Below are positions 1 through 7,731 of a DNA stretch of 64,000 nucleotides, in pieces. The stretch lies in IMG/VR virus record IMGVR_UViG_3300042965_000182, positions 1-64,000 of that record; one strand, 5' to 3'. The notes below the pieces were generated by a model. The model was not told the origin of the DNA. It made no database searches and saw only the letters and a list, made by a program, of their open reading frames with translations. This stretch comes from a virus. The first letter of the stretch is position 1. Each line of letters opens with the position of its first letter. The translations under genes and the position numbers were made by a program.

Positions 1-1
1 T

Positions 2-127
2 GATAAGGGTTTTTATTTACAAAAAATAGTCATAGTTTCAGATACGAGATGGTTTGGGAGATATTATTATCTTATTTTTCAAAAGAAAAAAAGTGATTTT
101 TTAGAATGGAATTTAAGGAGTTTTTAA
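2..127 (+). CDS. C-terminal end of an upstream gene (partial), unknown
   Basis: An open frame enters from the left edge and stops with TAA one base before the next ATG. The 41 visible residues include IVIVSDTRWFGRYYYLIF and end in WNLRSF. This looks like a real protein tail because it fills the space exactly and shares the tight spacing of the other genes; the ribosome binding site of the methyltransferase gene lies inside its last codons. No family can be named from so short a piece. Confidence 0.55.
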   Translation, partial: DKGFYLQKIVIVSDTRWFGRYYYLIFQKKKSDFLEWNLRSF

Positions 128-128
128 G

Positions 129-1199
129 ATGTATAAAATAGAAAAAATAAAAAATAAAATAATTTGTGGAGATGCATTAGAAGAATTGAAAAGAATGCCT
201 TCTGATTTTGTAGATTGCATTATTACTTCGCCACCATACTGGTCAACAAGAAGTTACTTACCTGAAAATCATCCTGATAAACTCAAGGAAGTAGGTTTAG
301 AAGACCATCCACAACAATATATTGACAAAATTGTAGAAATCTCTCTTGAATGTGTTAGAGTTTTAAAGAAAACAGGTGTATTCTTTCTTAATCTTGGAGA
401 TGTTTTTTATACTCGCTCACAAAAAAATAGTTGGTTAGAAGATAAATTGAATAAAGGTTGGAAAAGTTCTGTAAAACATAGAATAAATGCAAGAGGTAAA
501 TACAAAGATACTTGGCTTAAACGAAAAGGTAGATTGTTATTACCAATGAGGATAGCAATAGAACTTCAAAATAAAGGAATAATTATCAGGGACGTGATAA
601 TTTGGGTTAAAAAATTAACAAAATATCCAGAAAAAACTTCTATTGGAACTACTATACCTTTTCCCGTTAAAGATAGATTGTTGCCAGCTTTTGAATACAT
701 TTTCCAAATTGTTAAATCTCAAAAATATTATTTTAATCTTGAACTAATAAAAAATGAATTAAAAATGAGTTCTATACAAAGACTCCAGTATCCGACAGTT
801 GAGACTTATCCTCAAGATAATCCTTACAAAAGAAGTATGGCAGGGATTGAAAAATTTAGAAGAGAACTTTTAATGACCAAAGAAGTAGTTAATTGGGATG
901 TTAAATTGAAAAAAGAATTAACAAAAGCGAATCCTACTAATGTTGTTATGTTTACTCAGGGTAATCAATTTACTGTCCCTCAAGGACATTATGCCAAATT
1001 TCCCGAAAGTTTAGTAGAGTTTTTTATTTTAGTTGGGTGTCCAGAAAATGGAATAGTTTTAGATCCGTTTATGGGAAGTGGAACTGTTGGTGTTGTTGCC
1101 AAAAGGCTCGGTAGGAATTTTATAGGTATTGAATTAAATCTTGAATATATAAAAATAGCAGAAGAAAGAATAAAAAATGTTCCCGAAAGTTTATTTTAA
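129..1199 (+). CDS. DNA methyltransferase, beta-class N4-cytosine/N6-adenine type
   Basis: This 356-residue enzyme should transfer a methyl group from S-adenosylmethionine to an exocyclic amino group of DNA. Catalytic motif IV, TSPPYW, is at residues 33-38, and the SAM-binding motif I, DPFMGSGTVG, is near residues 312-321 with IGIELN following. Motif IV before motif I is the beta-class order of the N6_N4_Mtase family. A serine before PPY is commoner in N4-cytosine enzymes, but N6-adenine activity cannot be excluded. No restriction endonuclease is adjacent, so it is probably an orphan enzyme protecting phage DNA from host restriction or marking it for another process. The start follows AAGGAG with normal spacing. 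Confidence 0.9.
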   Translation: MYKIEKIKNKIICGDALEELKRMPSDFVDCIITSPPYWSTRSYLPENHPDKLKEVGLEDHPQQYIDKIVEISLECVRVLKKTGVFFLNLGDVFYTRSQKNSWLEDKLNKGWKSSVKHRINARGKYKDTWLKRKGRLLLPMRIAIELQNKGIIIRDVIIWVKKLTKYPEKTSIGTTIPFPVKDRLLPAFEYIFQIVKSQKYYFNLELIKNELKMSSIQRLQYPTVETYPQDNPYKRSMAGIEKFRRELLMTKEVVNWDVKLKKELTKANPTNVVMFTQGNQFTVPQGHYAKFPESLVEFFILVGCPENGIVLDPFMGSGTVGVVAKRLGRNFIGIELNLEYIKIAEERIKNVPESLF

Positions 1200-1235
1200 G
1201 TTATGAAAATTATTGGAAATCAATTACAAATATGC

Positions 1236-1265
1236 TTGATTTTTTATATAGTGATACTTTATAAT
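1236..1265 (+). promoter_or_regulatory. sigma70-like promoter
   Basis: TTGATT and TATAAT are separated by 18 bases, in the gap between the methyltransferase gene and the next operon. The expected transcription start is about 1272, just upstream of the AAAGGAGGT site at about 1282-1290. It is the best consensus host-type promoter I found and probably drives the recombination/repair operon. Such motifs are easy to find by chance in AT-rich DNA, but the intergenic position supports it. Confidence 0.55.
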
Positions 1266-1294
1266 ATAGGTGCTTAAATAAAAAGGAGGTTGAA

Positions 1295-1594
1295 ATGAGG
1301 GCAAAAATAAAAGTAAGAAGCAACCCAAAGTGGGTAGGAAAGATAATAGAGACATTTTTAAGTCCAAGATTAGAAAGAGTTGAGAAAGAGGTATTCATAG
1401 GTCTCGCTGGTGAATTCACCTGGAAGGACAACTTACTTGTTCATCGCATCTACATTTCTGAAGACAAAGATAAAATTCTAAAAGAACTTTCTGGTTTTGG
1501 TGGATGTGATACTGTCCTTCTAAGGGCAAGGATAGTTAGAAACAAAAGAGGAAAAGTTTCTTTGGTTGCTAAGGAGGTGAATGATGAAGTTTAA
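1295..1594 (+). CDS. unknown 99-residue protein
   Basis: A small protein with alternating charged and hydrophobic residues, consistent with a mainly beta fold followed by a basic end (RARIVRNKRGKVSLVAKEV). It has an ideal AAAGGAGGT site and is the first gene after the promoter at 1236-1265. Its end overlaps the start of the next gene, so the two are probably translationally coupled. No recognisable family; its place ahead of the gp46-like and nuclease genes suggests an early DNA-metabolism role. Confidence 0.75.
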   Translation: MRAKIKVRSNPKWVGKIIETFLSPRLERVEKEVFIGLAGEFTWKDNLLVHRIYISEDKDKILKELSGFGGCDTVLLRARIVRNKRGKVSLVAKEVNDEV

Positions 1595-2612
1595 GAAGTA
1601 TAGTACTTTACTTCAGAAAGAGTTTAATTGTGAAATTGAATTTAAAGAGCTCGCACGCTGTAATGCCATCTCTATACATGCAAAGTTCATTTTGAAAATT
1701 GGTGATAGAGAGTTTCCTTTCTGCACACACGATTTAAGAAAGAATCCAATCGGCATTTGTTTTTACAGTCAGGATGCTTTAAATTTCTTCAAAGTTTCTA
1801 AAAAATATAGTTCTGTCACCTTTACAATTCCTGAAGAAGTTTATAACTGGATTTTGGAAGTAGAAAAAGAGAAGATTCAAGAGTTTGAAAATGAAGTTTT
1901 TTCGGATAAAGATATTGAACTTTGGTTTTATCAAAGAATAGATACTTATGATACTCCTCTACCTCTTGACGAATGGTATCTCAGTTTCGTAGATTTTATT
2001 TCTGAATTTGTTTACGATTATGTCAATAAAAAAGGTGTTAATAAGGTTTTATTTTCAAAGTTAAAGGAGAAAGAAGTTTTACAGCCTGTTGAGAGAAAGA
2101 GGCTTGGTTGTGAGGTTATTGATTATCTTTATAAAGGGACTGGAAAATTCTTAAAGGAAATTATTGATGAGATTGTAAATGAGATGGAAGAAGAAAAAAA
2201 GAAAAAGGAAGAAGAAAGAAAAAGGAAAAAGGAAGAAAGAAAAAAGGCAATTGAAGAAGAAGTTGAAATTTTTAGTGATGATGATGAAATTTATGCTTCT
2301 AAGGCTTTACTCGCCATTCACTCCATTCGTATTTTCTACTCGGTTAAGGAAAATTATATAAGAGTTTACGGAAAGACTTACGATGCAAAGGAAGAATTCA
2401 AGCAGAATAATTTCAGATGGAACTCTGACAGGAAGTGTTGGGAAACTCAATTTAGTAAAGAAAACATGGAAAAGGCTATCCAGATTGTGAAGAAGTATGA
2501 CAAAAAGATTGACCCAGTGGAAGCAGGTTATGTCCGATGCTGGGAGTGTGGGAGATGGTTCAAACCTAAAAAAGGAGACTGGGATGGGTTTGGTTGGTAT
2601 TGTGGTTGTTGA
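1584..2612 (+). CDS. unknown protein with coiled coil, DUF5710-like segment and zinc-ribbon end
   Basis: Two ATGs are in tandem; the second is better placed (6 bases) from AAGGAGG. The N-terminal 190 residues match nothing I know. A highly charged Lys/Glu helix follows (about residues 197-225). Then comes a segment with the pattern GKTYDAKEEFKQNNFRW and CWE, resembling the small DUF5710-type module attached to some plasmid and phage DNA-processing proteins. The end has CWECG and CGC, which could bind one zinc ion. I infer a nucleic-acid-associated role from modules and neighbours only. Confidence 0.75.
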   Translation: MKFKKYSTLLQKEFNCEIEFKELARCNAISIHAKFILKIGDREFPFCTHDLRKNPIGICFYSQDALNFFKVSKKYSSVTFTIPEEVYNWILEVEKEKIQEFENEVFSDKDIELWFYQRIDTYDTPLPLDEWYLSFVDFISEFVYDYVNKKGVNKVLFSKLKEKEVLQPVERKRLGCEVIDYLYKGTGKFLKEIIDEIVNEMEEEKKKKEEERKRKKEERKKAIEEEVEIFSDDDEIYASKALLAIHSIRIFYSVKENYIRVYGKTYDAKEEFKQNNFRWNSDRKCWETQFSKENMEKAIQIVKKYDKKIDPVEAGYVRCWECGRWFKPKKGDWDGFGWYCGC

Positions 2613-2632
2613 AAGTTGAAAGGAGGTGTAAA

Positions 2633-2956
2633 ATGGAAGAACTCAAAAGTAGTGTGTATTTTGTTGCTTTTTTAAATGCATTATTAAAAAAAGACAGAGA
2701 ACTCAAAGAACTCTTAAGGCAGTTATACCACAAAGCGTTTGAAGAATATAAAGATAGTGTGACGGAAGAAGAAATTGATAGAGCGTTTAAGGAATGGTTT
2801 GAAGGTATTGACAGGTATTATGATAATGTTTTAGAAACAGTTGAAGTATATGACAAAGTTGATGAATTCAAAGCCATACTTGATAAATATGTCCCGCAGG
2901 CAGAAAAAGTTATAAGGTTTATTAATAAATTGACAGGAGGTGTAGAAATGGAATGA
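2633..2956 (+). CDS. unknown helical 107-residue protein
   Basis: The frame is open further upstream, but the ATG used here follows AAAGGAGGTG at normal distance and begins MEELKSSVYFVAF, so it is the likely start. The protein is acidic and predicted all-helical, with no known motif. It sits between the zinc-ribbon protein and the gp46-like ATPase in the same operon. Confidence 0.7.
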   Translation: MEELKSSVYFVAFLNALLKKDRELKELLRQLYHKAFEEYKDSVTEEEIDRAFKEWFEGIDRYYDNVLETVEVYDKVDEFKAILDKYVPQAEKVIRFINKLTGGVEME

Positions 2957-2983
2957 AAATAGTTTATAATAATATAAGATGAG

Positions 2984-4615
2984 ATGAAACTGAAAAAATT
3001 GACAGCAAAAAATTTCCTTTCGTTTCAAGAATTCTCTCTTTCTTTTGACAATTCTTTTGTTATAGAAGGTATCAATATTGATGAAGGCGGCTCAAATGGT
3101 TCTGGTAAATCAGCAATAATAGAAGCGATTATTTGGGGTTTATATGGTGAAAATCTAAGAGGAGTAAATCAAGAACAACTTTTAAGATATGGTTCTAATT
3201 CTATGTCAGTTTCACTTCATTTTGATGATTTTACTTTAACAAGAACTTACAATAAAGAAGGTTCAAATGCTTATATTGTTTACAATTCAAAGAGGATAAC
3301 AGGTGTTAAAAATGTAAACAAGTTTATTGAAGAAAAATTCGGTAAATTTCAGGATTTTATGCTTTTTTCTTGTTTTACTGATAAATACAGGTTTTCAAAA
3401 TTAACAGAAACAGAAAGGAAGAAGTTAGTTGAGCGTTTTGTTGACTTAAAAAGGGTTGATGAACTTTTAGAAAAAGTAAAAGAAAAAGAAAACGAAATTA
3501 AAAGGGAACTTGACAATTTTTCAGTAAAGATTAAAATGATTGGTTCGTTTATAGAGCAACAGAAAAAAGAACTTTTAAATGTAAACGAAAAGTTAAAATT
3601 GATTGAAGAAGAAAAAATTGAAGAAATTGATTTAAATGAATATAACAAACTTCAAAGTTTAAAACAAGAAAAGAAGAATTTAGAGTTAGAGCTTTTAAAG
3701 TATAAAAAAGAATTAGAGAAAATAAAGCAGACAGAACAGGCATTAAAAAAGAAGGTTTGTCCTCTTTGTCAAAGACCTCTTGAAGAAGAAAAACTCAAAG
3801 AAATTGAACAGGAGCATTTAAAACTTGTAAACGAAATAACAAAGCAAAGTGAAAACATAAATAACAGCTTAGAGGTAATAAGTAAGGAAATAGAAAGGTT
3901 AAAACATTTAGATAAAATTGATATAAAGGAATATTTGAGGAAGTTGGAATTAAAGGGGCAAAAGAAACAATTAGTTGAATACAAAAAGGTTTTAGAGGAT
4001 ACCATTCAGAGAAAAACAGAAGAACTTAAAAACTATTTAAAAGAAGAGGAAAAATGGAAAAATCTTTATGAAGTAGCAGATTTTTGGAAAAAACAACTTG
4101 GTTATAAAGGTGTCAAAAACATACTTTTGAAATCATTTTTCAGTTCATTTGAAGAAGTGATAAACTACTATTTAGAGTTTTTTGGTTTTCCGTTTCAGGT
4201 TGAATTCCTTTATGATGAAGAAGAACGCTTTAAGGTTTATCTTGTAAACAGATTTGGCAGAAGGGAACTTGATACATTTTCACAAGGAGAAAAAAGGAAA
4301 TTTGACATTGCTGTAATTTTTGCTATTAGAGAACTTTTAAGAGGTAAACAAAATTCAATTGGTTGGCTCTTTTTTGATGAGGTTTTTGATGGGTTAGATA
4401 TTTCAAGTATTCAAAGGGTTTTAGAGGTGTTTGATACGCTTGAAGAAAACTTTGTTGTTGTCAGTCATATTTCGGTTCCATTTCCGTTTAAAAAAGTCAA
4501 AGTAGAAAAAGTAAATGGTATTTCAAAGGTTATAGTAGAGACTGCTTCTGATTTACAAATTGATACTAATTCCTTTATAATTAAAAACTTAAAACAAAAA
4601 GAGGAGGAATTATGA
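2984..4615 (+). CDS. gp46/SbcC/Rad50-like recombination ATPase
   Basis: An SMC-type ATPase of 543 residues, close in length to T4 gp46. Visible parts: Walker A GGSNGSGKS at 35-43, a long coiled coil split by a zinc hook CPLC at 259-262, the ABC signature FSQGEK from residue 432, Walker B ending in DE at 465-466, and the H-loop histidine in VVVSHIS. With an Mre11-like nuclease (gp47 type) such proteins resect DNA ends for recombination-dependent replication and repair. No Mre11 partner is in the window; it may lie upstream. The next gene starts within the stop codon (ATGA). Confidence 0.93.
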   Translation: MKLKKLTAKNFLSFQEFSLSFDNSFVIEGINIDEGGSNGSGKSAIIEAIIWGLYGENLRGVNQEQLLRYGSNSMSVSLHFDDFTLTRTYNKEGSNAYIVYNSKRITGVKNVNKFIEEKFGKFQDFMLFSCFTDKYRFSKLTETERKKLVERFVDLKRVDELLEKVKEKENEIKRELDNFSVKIKMIGSFIEQQKKELLNVNEKLKLIEEEKIEEIDLNEYNKLQSLKQEKKNLELELLKYKKELEKIKQTEQALKKKVCPLCQRPLEEEKLKEIEQEHLKLVNEITKQSENINNSLEVISKEIERLKHLDKIDIKEYLRKLELKGQKKQLVEYKKVLEDTIQRKTEELKNYLKEEEKWKNLYEVADFWKKQLGYKGVKNILLKSFFSSFEEVINYYLEFFGFPFQVEFLYDEEERFKVYLVNRFGRRELDTFSQGEKRKFDIAVIFAIRELLRGKQNSIGWLFFDEVFDGLDISSIQRVLEVFDTLEENFVVVSHISVPFPFKKVKVEKVNGISKVIVETASDLQIDTNSFIIKNLKQKEEEL

Positions 4616-5049
4616 AGTTAAAGTATATAGCAGTTATTAAGTTAGATGAGGATATTTTAAAAAGATTAAAGACTTTTTTCAAAAAGCAGAAATTAGCAGA
4701 GCACGAGCACACGGAAGATTATTTTTATGGTTATGTGAATAACAACAAAGTCATTATTAGGATTTCAAAGTATTTTAAAGATTTTCAAAAACCAATTGGA
4801 TATTTAATTGTAAGGAGAAAATATTCATTAACAAAGAAAATTTTAAGGGTTGATTATCTTTGGGGTGATTTTATAGCAAAAAAGGAGGTTTTTAACTTTT
4901 TTATAAAGGAGGTGAAAGATGAAAAAAAGGAGAACAAAGAGGGAAATGGAGGAAATGGAGGAAAAAGCGTTCAAATACCTTCAGTCATTACCGAAGGAGA
5001 TACAGGAGGGAATATGGATGATATTTTATGGGAACACGAAGTTGAATGA
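4612..5049 (+). CDS. unknown protein, long overlap with next gene
   Basis: It starts in the ATGA overlap with the gp46-like gene, after GAGGAGG. The first 100 residues (VIKLDEDILKRLKTFFKKQK, then a basic beta-rich part) look like a normal small domain. The last about 44 residues overlap the next gene by 131 bases and become Gly/Asn-rich (GNGGNGG), unlike the rest of this genome's proteins. That tail was probably gained by reading into the neighbour, or is an overprinted extension. No family recognised. Confidence 0.6.
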   Translation: MKLKYIAVIKLDEDILKRLKTFFKKQKLAEHEHTEDYFYGYVNNNKVIIRISKYFKDFQKPIGYLIVRRKYSLTKKILRVDYLWGDFIAKKEVFNFFIKEVKDEKKENKEGNGGNGGKSVQIPSVITEGDTGGNMDDILWEHEVE

Positions 5050-5473
5050 ATATATAAGAAATACTGTTTGGTGGTTGCTTTGGGCAAACAATCTTCTCTC
5101 TTATTTTGAGGAAGTTTACAATAAAGTTCTTTTTACTTGTTTTTGCCGTTATGTAAGATATGTTAAACAGTATAGTCCAGTTTTTTTGGAAAAAGTAGCA
5201 ATTTATAACGCAAGACATGAGACAATTTATGAGATAATAAAATTGAAAAAGATGTCAAGGTTAGAAAGTATTGAAGATTATGAAAATGCTTTTTCTTACA
5301 CTTATGGAAAACAATTTGACGAAATAAAAAGTAAACTTATTGGCAAAGTCTCAAAAAGGGTTTTAAAATTTGTAGAAGATTTGTATAATGTAAACGGAAG
5401 ATTGGAAAAGGTTAGAAATCAATATAAAGATTATAAAAAACTTATAAAGGAGGTGCAAGAAGCATTAGTATGA
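4919..5473 (+). CDS. unknown helical 184-residue protein
   Basis: The start follows AAAGGAGGTGAAAG and reads MKKRRTKREMEEMEEKAF, typical Lys/Glu-rich coding sequence, so I trust this frame in the overlap more than the end of the upstream gene. The protein is helical, contains a Trp-rich stretch (NTVWWLLWANNLLSYF) and ends in a charged helix. The following PLD-like nuclease gene starts in its stop codon, so the two are coupled and may act together. No known family. Confidence 0.75.
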   Translation: MKKRRTKREMEEMEEKAFKYLQSLPKEIQEGIWMIFYGNTKLNEYIRNTVWWLLWANNLLSYFEEVYNKVLFTCFCRYVRYVKQYSPVFLEKVAIYNARHETIYEIIKLKKMSRLESIEDYENAFSYTYGKQFDEIKSKLIGKVSKRVLKFVEDLYNVNGRLEKVRNQYKDYKKLIKEVQEALV

Positions 5474-5925
5474 CCTTATTTGTTAAAGGTGATAAATATC
5501 TTCCAGTTGTCTTATACCTTTTTGACAATGTTTCAATCAGGTTATGGATAACGGTTTACGAATTGACATACAAAAAGCAAAACTATGAGTTTTACGCTAA
5601 ACTTGCGAATACTTCAAAAAGAATAAAAGATTGTAAAATAGTTTTTAATTTTGAAAGTTTTAACAAAGTGAAAAAGAAAATAAAAGAGGCATTACCTTTT
5701 TTAAGAGAGTTTGGTGGTGAGGTATATCTTATGAAGACAGTGACACTTCACGCAAAAGTTATCATTGCTGATGGGGTTTTACTTGCTGGTTCAACGAATT
5801 GGTCTTTAAAATCACTACAAGAGAACCTTGAAGCAAATATACTTACAACTGATTTCAATGCTGTTTGGCAGGCAGTAAAATGGTTTAAGGAGGAGGTTTT
5901 CCCATTAGCGATAAGGTTAAAGTAA
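5470..5925 (+). CDS. PLD-like (single HKD motif) nuclease
   Basis: A 151-residue protein with one phospholipase-D-type catalytic motif: H94-x-K96-x4-D101 followed by GSTN at 107-110. The small one-motif members of this superfamily (Nuc, BfiI catalytic domain) dimerise to form one active site and cut DNA or RNA without metal. It is translationally coupled to the gene before it and overlaps the FEN-type nuclease gene after it. Likely role: degradation or processing of DNA during replication, repair or takeover of host DNA. The substrate is not evident. Confidence 0.8.
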   Translation: MTLFVKGDKYLPVVLYLFDNVSIRLWITVYELTYKKQNYEFYAKLANTSKRIKDCKIVFNFESFNKVKKKIKEALPFLREFGGEVYLMKTVTLHAKVIIADGVLLAGSTNWSLKSLQENLEANILTTDFNAVWQAVKWFKEEVFPLAIRLK

Positions 5926-6686
5926 AACATATAGTTGATGGAACTGTCCTTTGGTATAAAGGAGGAATTTTTGAGGTTTTCCGTTATATTTTTTCACTTT
6001 TAAAAAGGTCTTTTGATGTTGTAGTAGTTTTTGATGTTGGTAGTTCAAGAAAGAAAGGTGTTGTTTCTCAGTATAAGAAAAGAGAGTTAACAGAAAGACA
6101 AATTGAGGAAAGACAAATCCTTTTTAGGAATTATGACCTTGGAATTAAATTACTTGATTATATAGTTCCCTGTTTATACTATAAAGGATATGAGGGTGAT
6201 GAATTGATTTACAACTTGATTTTTGCTGAAAGATTTCATTTTAACAAGGACTATGAGTATATTATCCATACTGTTGATAGTGATTTGCTTCAACTTGTAA
6301 ACGATAAGATAAAAGTTTATTTGATAAATAAGGAAAAACTTGTAGATGAAAGGAATTTTAAAAAAGTTGTTGGATATGGAAAAGTGGATTTTATTCTATC
6401 AAAAGTTTTGTTAGGTGATAGTTCTGATAACATACAACCTGTTATAACAAAGAGGGAATGGATAGAATTTAGCAAAGATAAAGAAGAGTTATTTAATTTG
6501 TTGTTAAAGGAAAATAAGTTAGGGTGTTTTGTGAAGAATGTTTATTTGGTTTTCTTTTCAGTAGATGAAAGATTAATAGAGTATATTATAGCAAAATTAA
6601 AATCTTGGAGGAAAGATTACATTTCTTTTAGAAAGGAAATTGTAAAGAATAAGTTGGAAATGTTGTTGGATTTTTGCTTTATTTAG
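5904..6686 (+). CDS. FEN/RNase H-type 5' nuclease, probable AUU start
   Basis: Related to the 5'-nuclease family (T4 RNase H, FEN-1) that removes RNA primers and flaps. Acidic metal-binding residues are visible: VDGT near the N terminus, EGDE at 97-100, VDSD with D125 and D127, and GDSSDN at 172-176. An internal ATG at 6204 would cut off the N-terminal third, including VDGT and EGDE. The frame extends upstream to a TAA at 5886, and the only sensible start is ATT at 5904, 7 bases after AAGGAGGAGG. ATT is a rare start codon, best known from infC. Product 260 residues, overlapping the PLD-like gene by 22 bases. Confidence 0.85.
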   Translation: MSDKVKVKHIVDGTVLWYKGGIFEVFRYIFSLLKRSFDVVVVFDVGSSRKKGVVSQYKKRELTERQIEERQILFRNYDLGIKLLDYIVPCLYYKGYEGDELIYNLIFAERFHFNKDYEYIIHTVDSDLLQLVNDKIKVYLINKEKLVDERNFKKVVGYGKVDFILSKVLLGDSSDNIQPVITKREWIEFSKDKEELFNLLLKENKLGCFVKNVYLVFFSVDERLIEYIIAKLKSWRKDYISFRKEIVKNKLEMLLDFCFI

Positions 6687-6712
6687 TTTATAAAAAACAA
6701 AGGAGGTGAATT

Positions 6713-7222
6713 ATGAAGGAAAGTGAAAAAATAAGTGAAAAAAGGAAAGTAGTGGTGGCTTTCAGAATGTCTGAGGAAGAATATAAAAAGTTGATGAGGT
6801 TAAAGAAAAGTAAAGAAACAATTTCAGAATTGCTGAGGAGAATAATATTTGGTGAAAAAAATGAGGAAAAAGATAAAGAGATTGTTAAAGAAAAAGTTAT
6901 GGGAAAGACAGAAATGGAAAAAGTTGAAACAGGAATAAAAGAAATGGGTAAAGAAGTAAGGTTTGAAGAAAAACCACAGGTTGAAAATGTGGTGCAGAAA
7001 GAAAAAATTGAAGAGCAACCACAGGCTGTTGAAACAAAAGAACAAACTGAAACAGGTTCTTCTAATGAAGTAACTCTTACAATTGCTGATAATATAAAAG
7101 TGTCTTGTGCAAGTTGTAAACACATAAGGAATTTGTTTTCTTATTGGAAATGTGAAAAGTATGGTGTTACAATGAATATAGCAGTTGTTTATCGCTGTAA
7201 AGACTTTGAACCACGAGAATAA
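6713..7222 (+). CDS. ribbon-helix-helix protein with C-terminal zinc ribbon
   Basis: The N-terminal 45 residues (VVVAFRMSEEEYKKLMRL, then ISELLRRII) have the beta-strand plus two-helix pattern of ribbon-helix-helix DNA-binding proteins. A Glu/Lys/Gln-rich flexible linker of about 70 residues follows. The end has CASCKH, KCEKYG and YRCKDFEPR, four cysteines that could hold zinc. It has a perfect AAAGGAGGTG site. It is probably a phage transcription regulator, directly ahead of the NusG-like gene, so the two may form a regulatory pair. Confidence 0.8.
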   Translation: MKESEKISEKRKVVVAFRMSEEEYKKLMRLKKSKETISELLRRIIFGEKNEEKDKEIVKEKVMGKTEMEKVETGIKEMGKEVRFEEKPQVENVVQKEKIEEQPQAVETKEQTETGSSNEVTLTIADNIKVSCASCKHIRNLFSYWKCEKYGVTMNIAVVYRCKDFEPRE

Positions 7223-7730
7223 AAACAATTCTGAATTTTGGTCTGTTGCTGTTATAAAATCAAATAGTGCTTTTCTGATTAAATGGAATTACGAAAGATA
7301 TTTTAAAAAGATTTTAGATGGGCAGATAAAAGAATTTTACATTCCTTACATTGAATATGGTTCAAGAAAATGTTTAATTTTGCCGAATTATCTCTGTTTC
7401 AAACTTACTTTTGACTTTGATTTCAGAATGTGGCAGTTAAAAGAAAGTTTAATTTGTGGATATTTTTTTGAAGATGAAGAAGAAGGCAAATTAGTGAGAA
7501 TACCTGATGAAGAAATAGAACGCTTTAAAAGGAATATAGAGTTATACAAAATGAAAAAGGAAAGTTTGTTTTTGGAAGAAAACAATTTTGTCAGGATAAA
7601 AGAAGGTGTTTTTATGGGATATTTTGGAATTATTAAAAAAATAGACCTTGAAAGAAAAAGGGCATTAGTTCTTTTAGAAAAATTTAATGTTTCACTTTGG
7701 ATACCTATTCAGTATTTAGAGTTATTTTAA
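7185..7730 (+). CDS. NusG/RfaH-like transcription elongation factor
   Basis: The length (about 181 residues) matches bacterial NusG. The N-terminal part has the NGN pattern: FWSVAVIKSNSAFLIKWNYE, then FYIPYIEYG, a PNYLCFKL strand, a WQLKES helix and a VRIPDEEIERF segment. The last 47 residues form a KOW domain (VRIKEGVFMGYFGIIKK with the VLL strand). NusG binds RNA polymerase clamp helices and, through KOW, ribosomes, Rho or Nus factors. A phage copy may change pausing or termination on phage operons. Start is uncertain: TTG at 7185 or TTG at 7206; neither has a strong binding site and both overlap the previous gene. Confidence 0.8.
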   Translation: MFIAVKTLNHENKNNSEFWSVAVIKSNSAFLIKWNYERYFKKILDGQIKEFYIPYIEYGSRKCLILPNYLCFKLTFDFDFRMWQLKESLICGYFFEDEEEGKLVRIPDEEIERFKRNIELYKMKKESLFLEENNFVRIKEGVFMGYFGIIKKIDLERKRALVLLEKFNVSLWIPIQYLELF

Positions 7731-7731
7731 A

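Noticed and set aside
2179-2361. A 60-residue Lys-rich plus-strand frame inside the zinc-ribbon protein gene
   Set aside because: It comes from the AAG/GAA-rich coiled-coil part read in another frame. No ribosome site.
2965-2970. TATAAT before the gp46-like gene
   Set aside because: The only TTGACA lies 29 bases upstream, too far for a promoter, and the motif is common here. Not listed as a promoter.
6204-6686. The ATG at 6204 as start of the FEN-type nuclease
   Set aside because: It removes the conserved N-terminal VDGT and EGDE motifs and has no ribosome site; the AUU start at 5904 restores a full-length family member.
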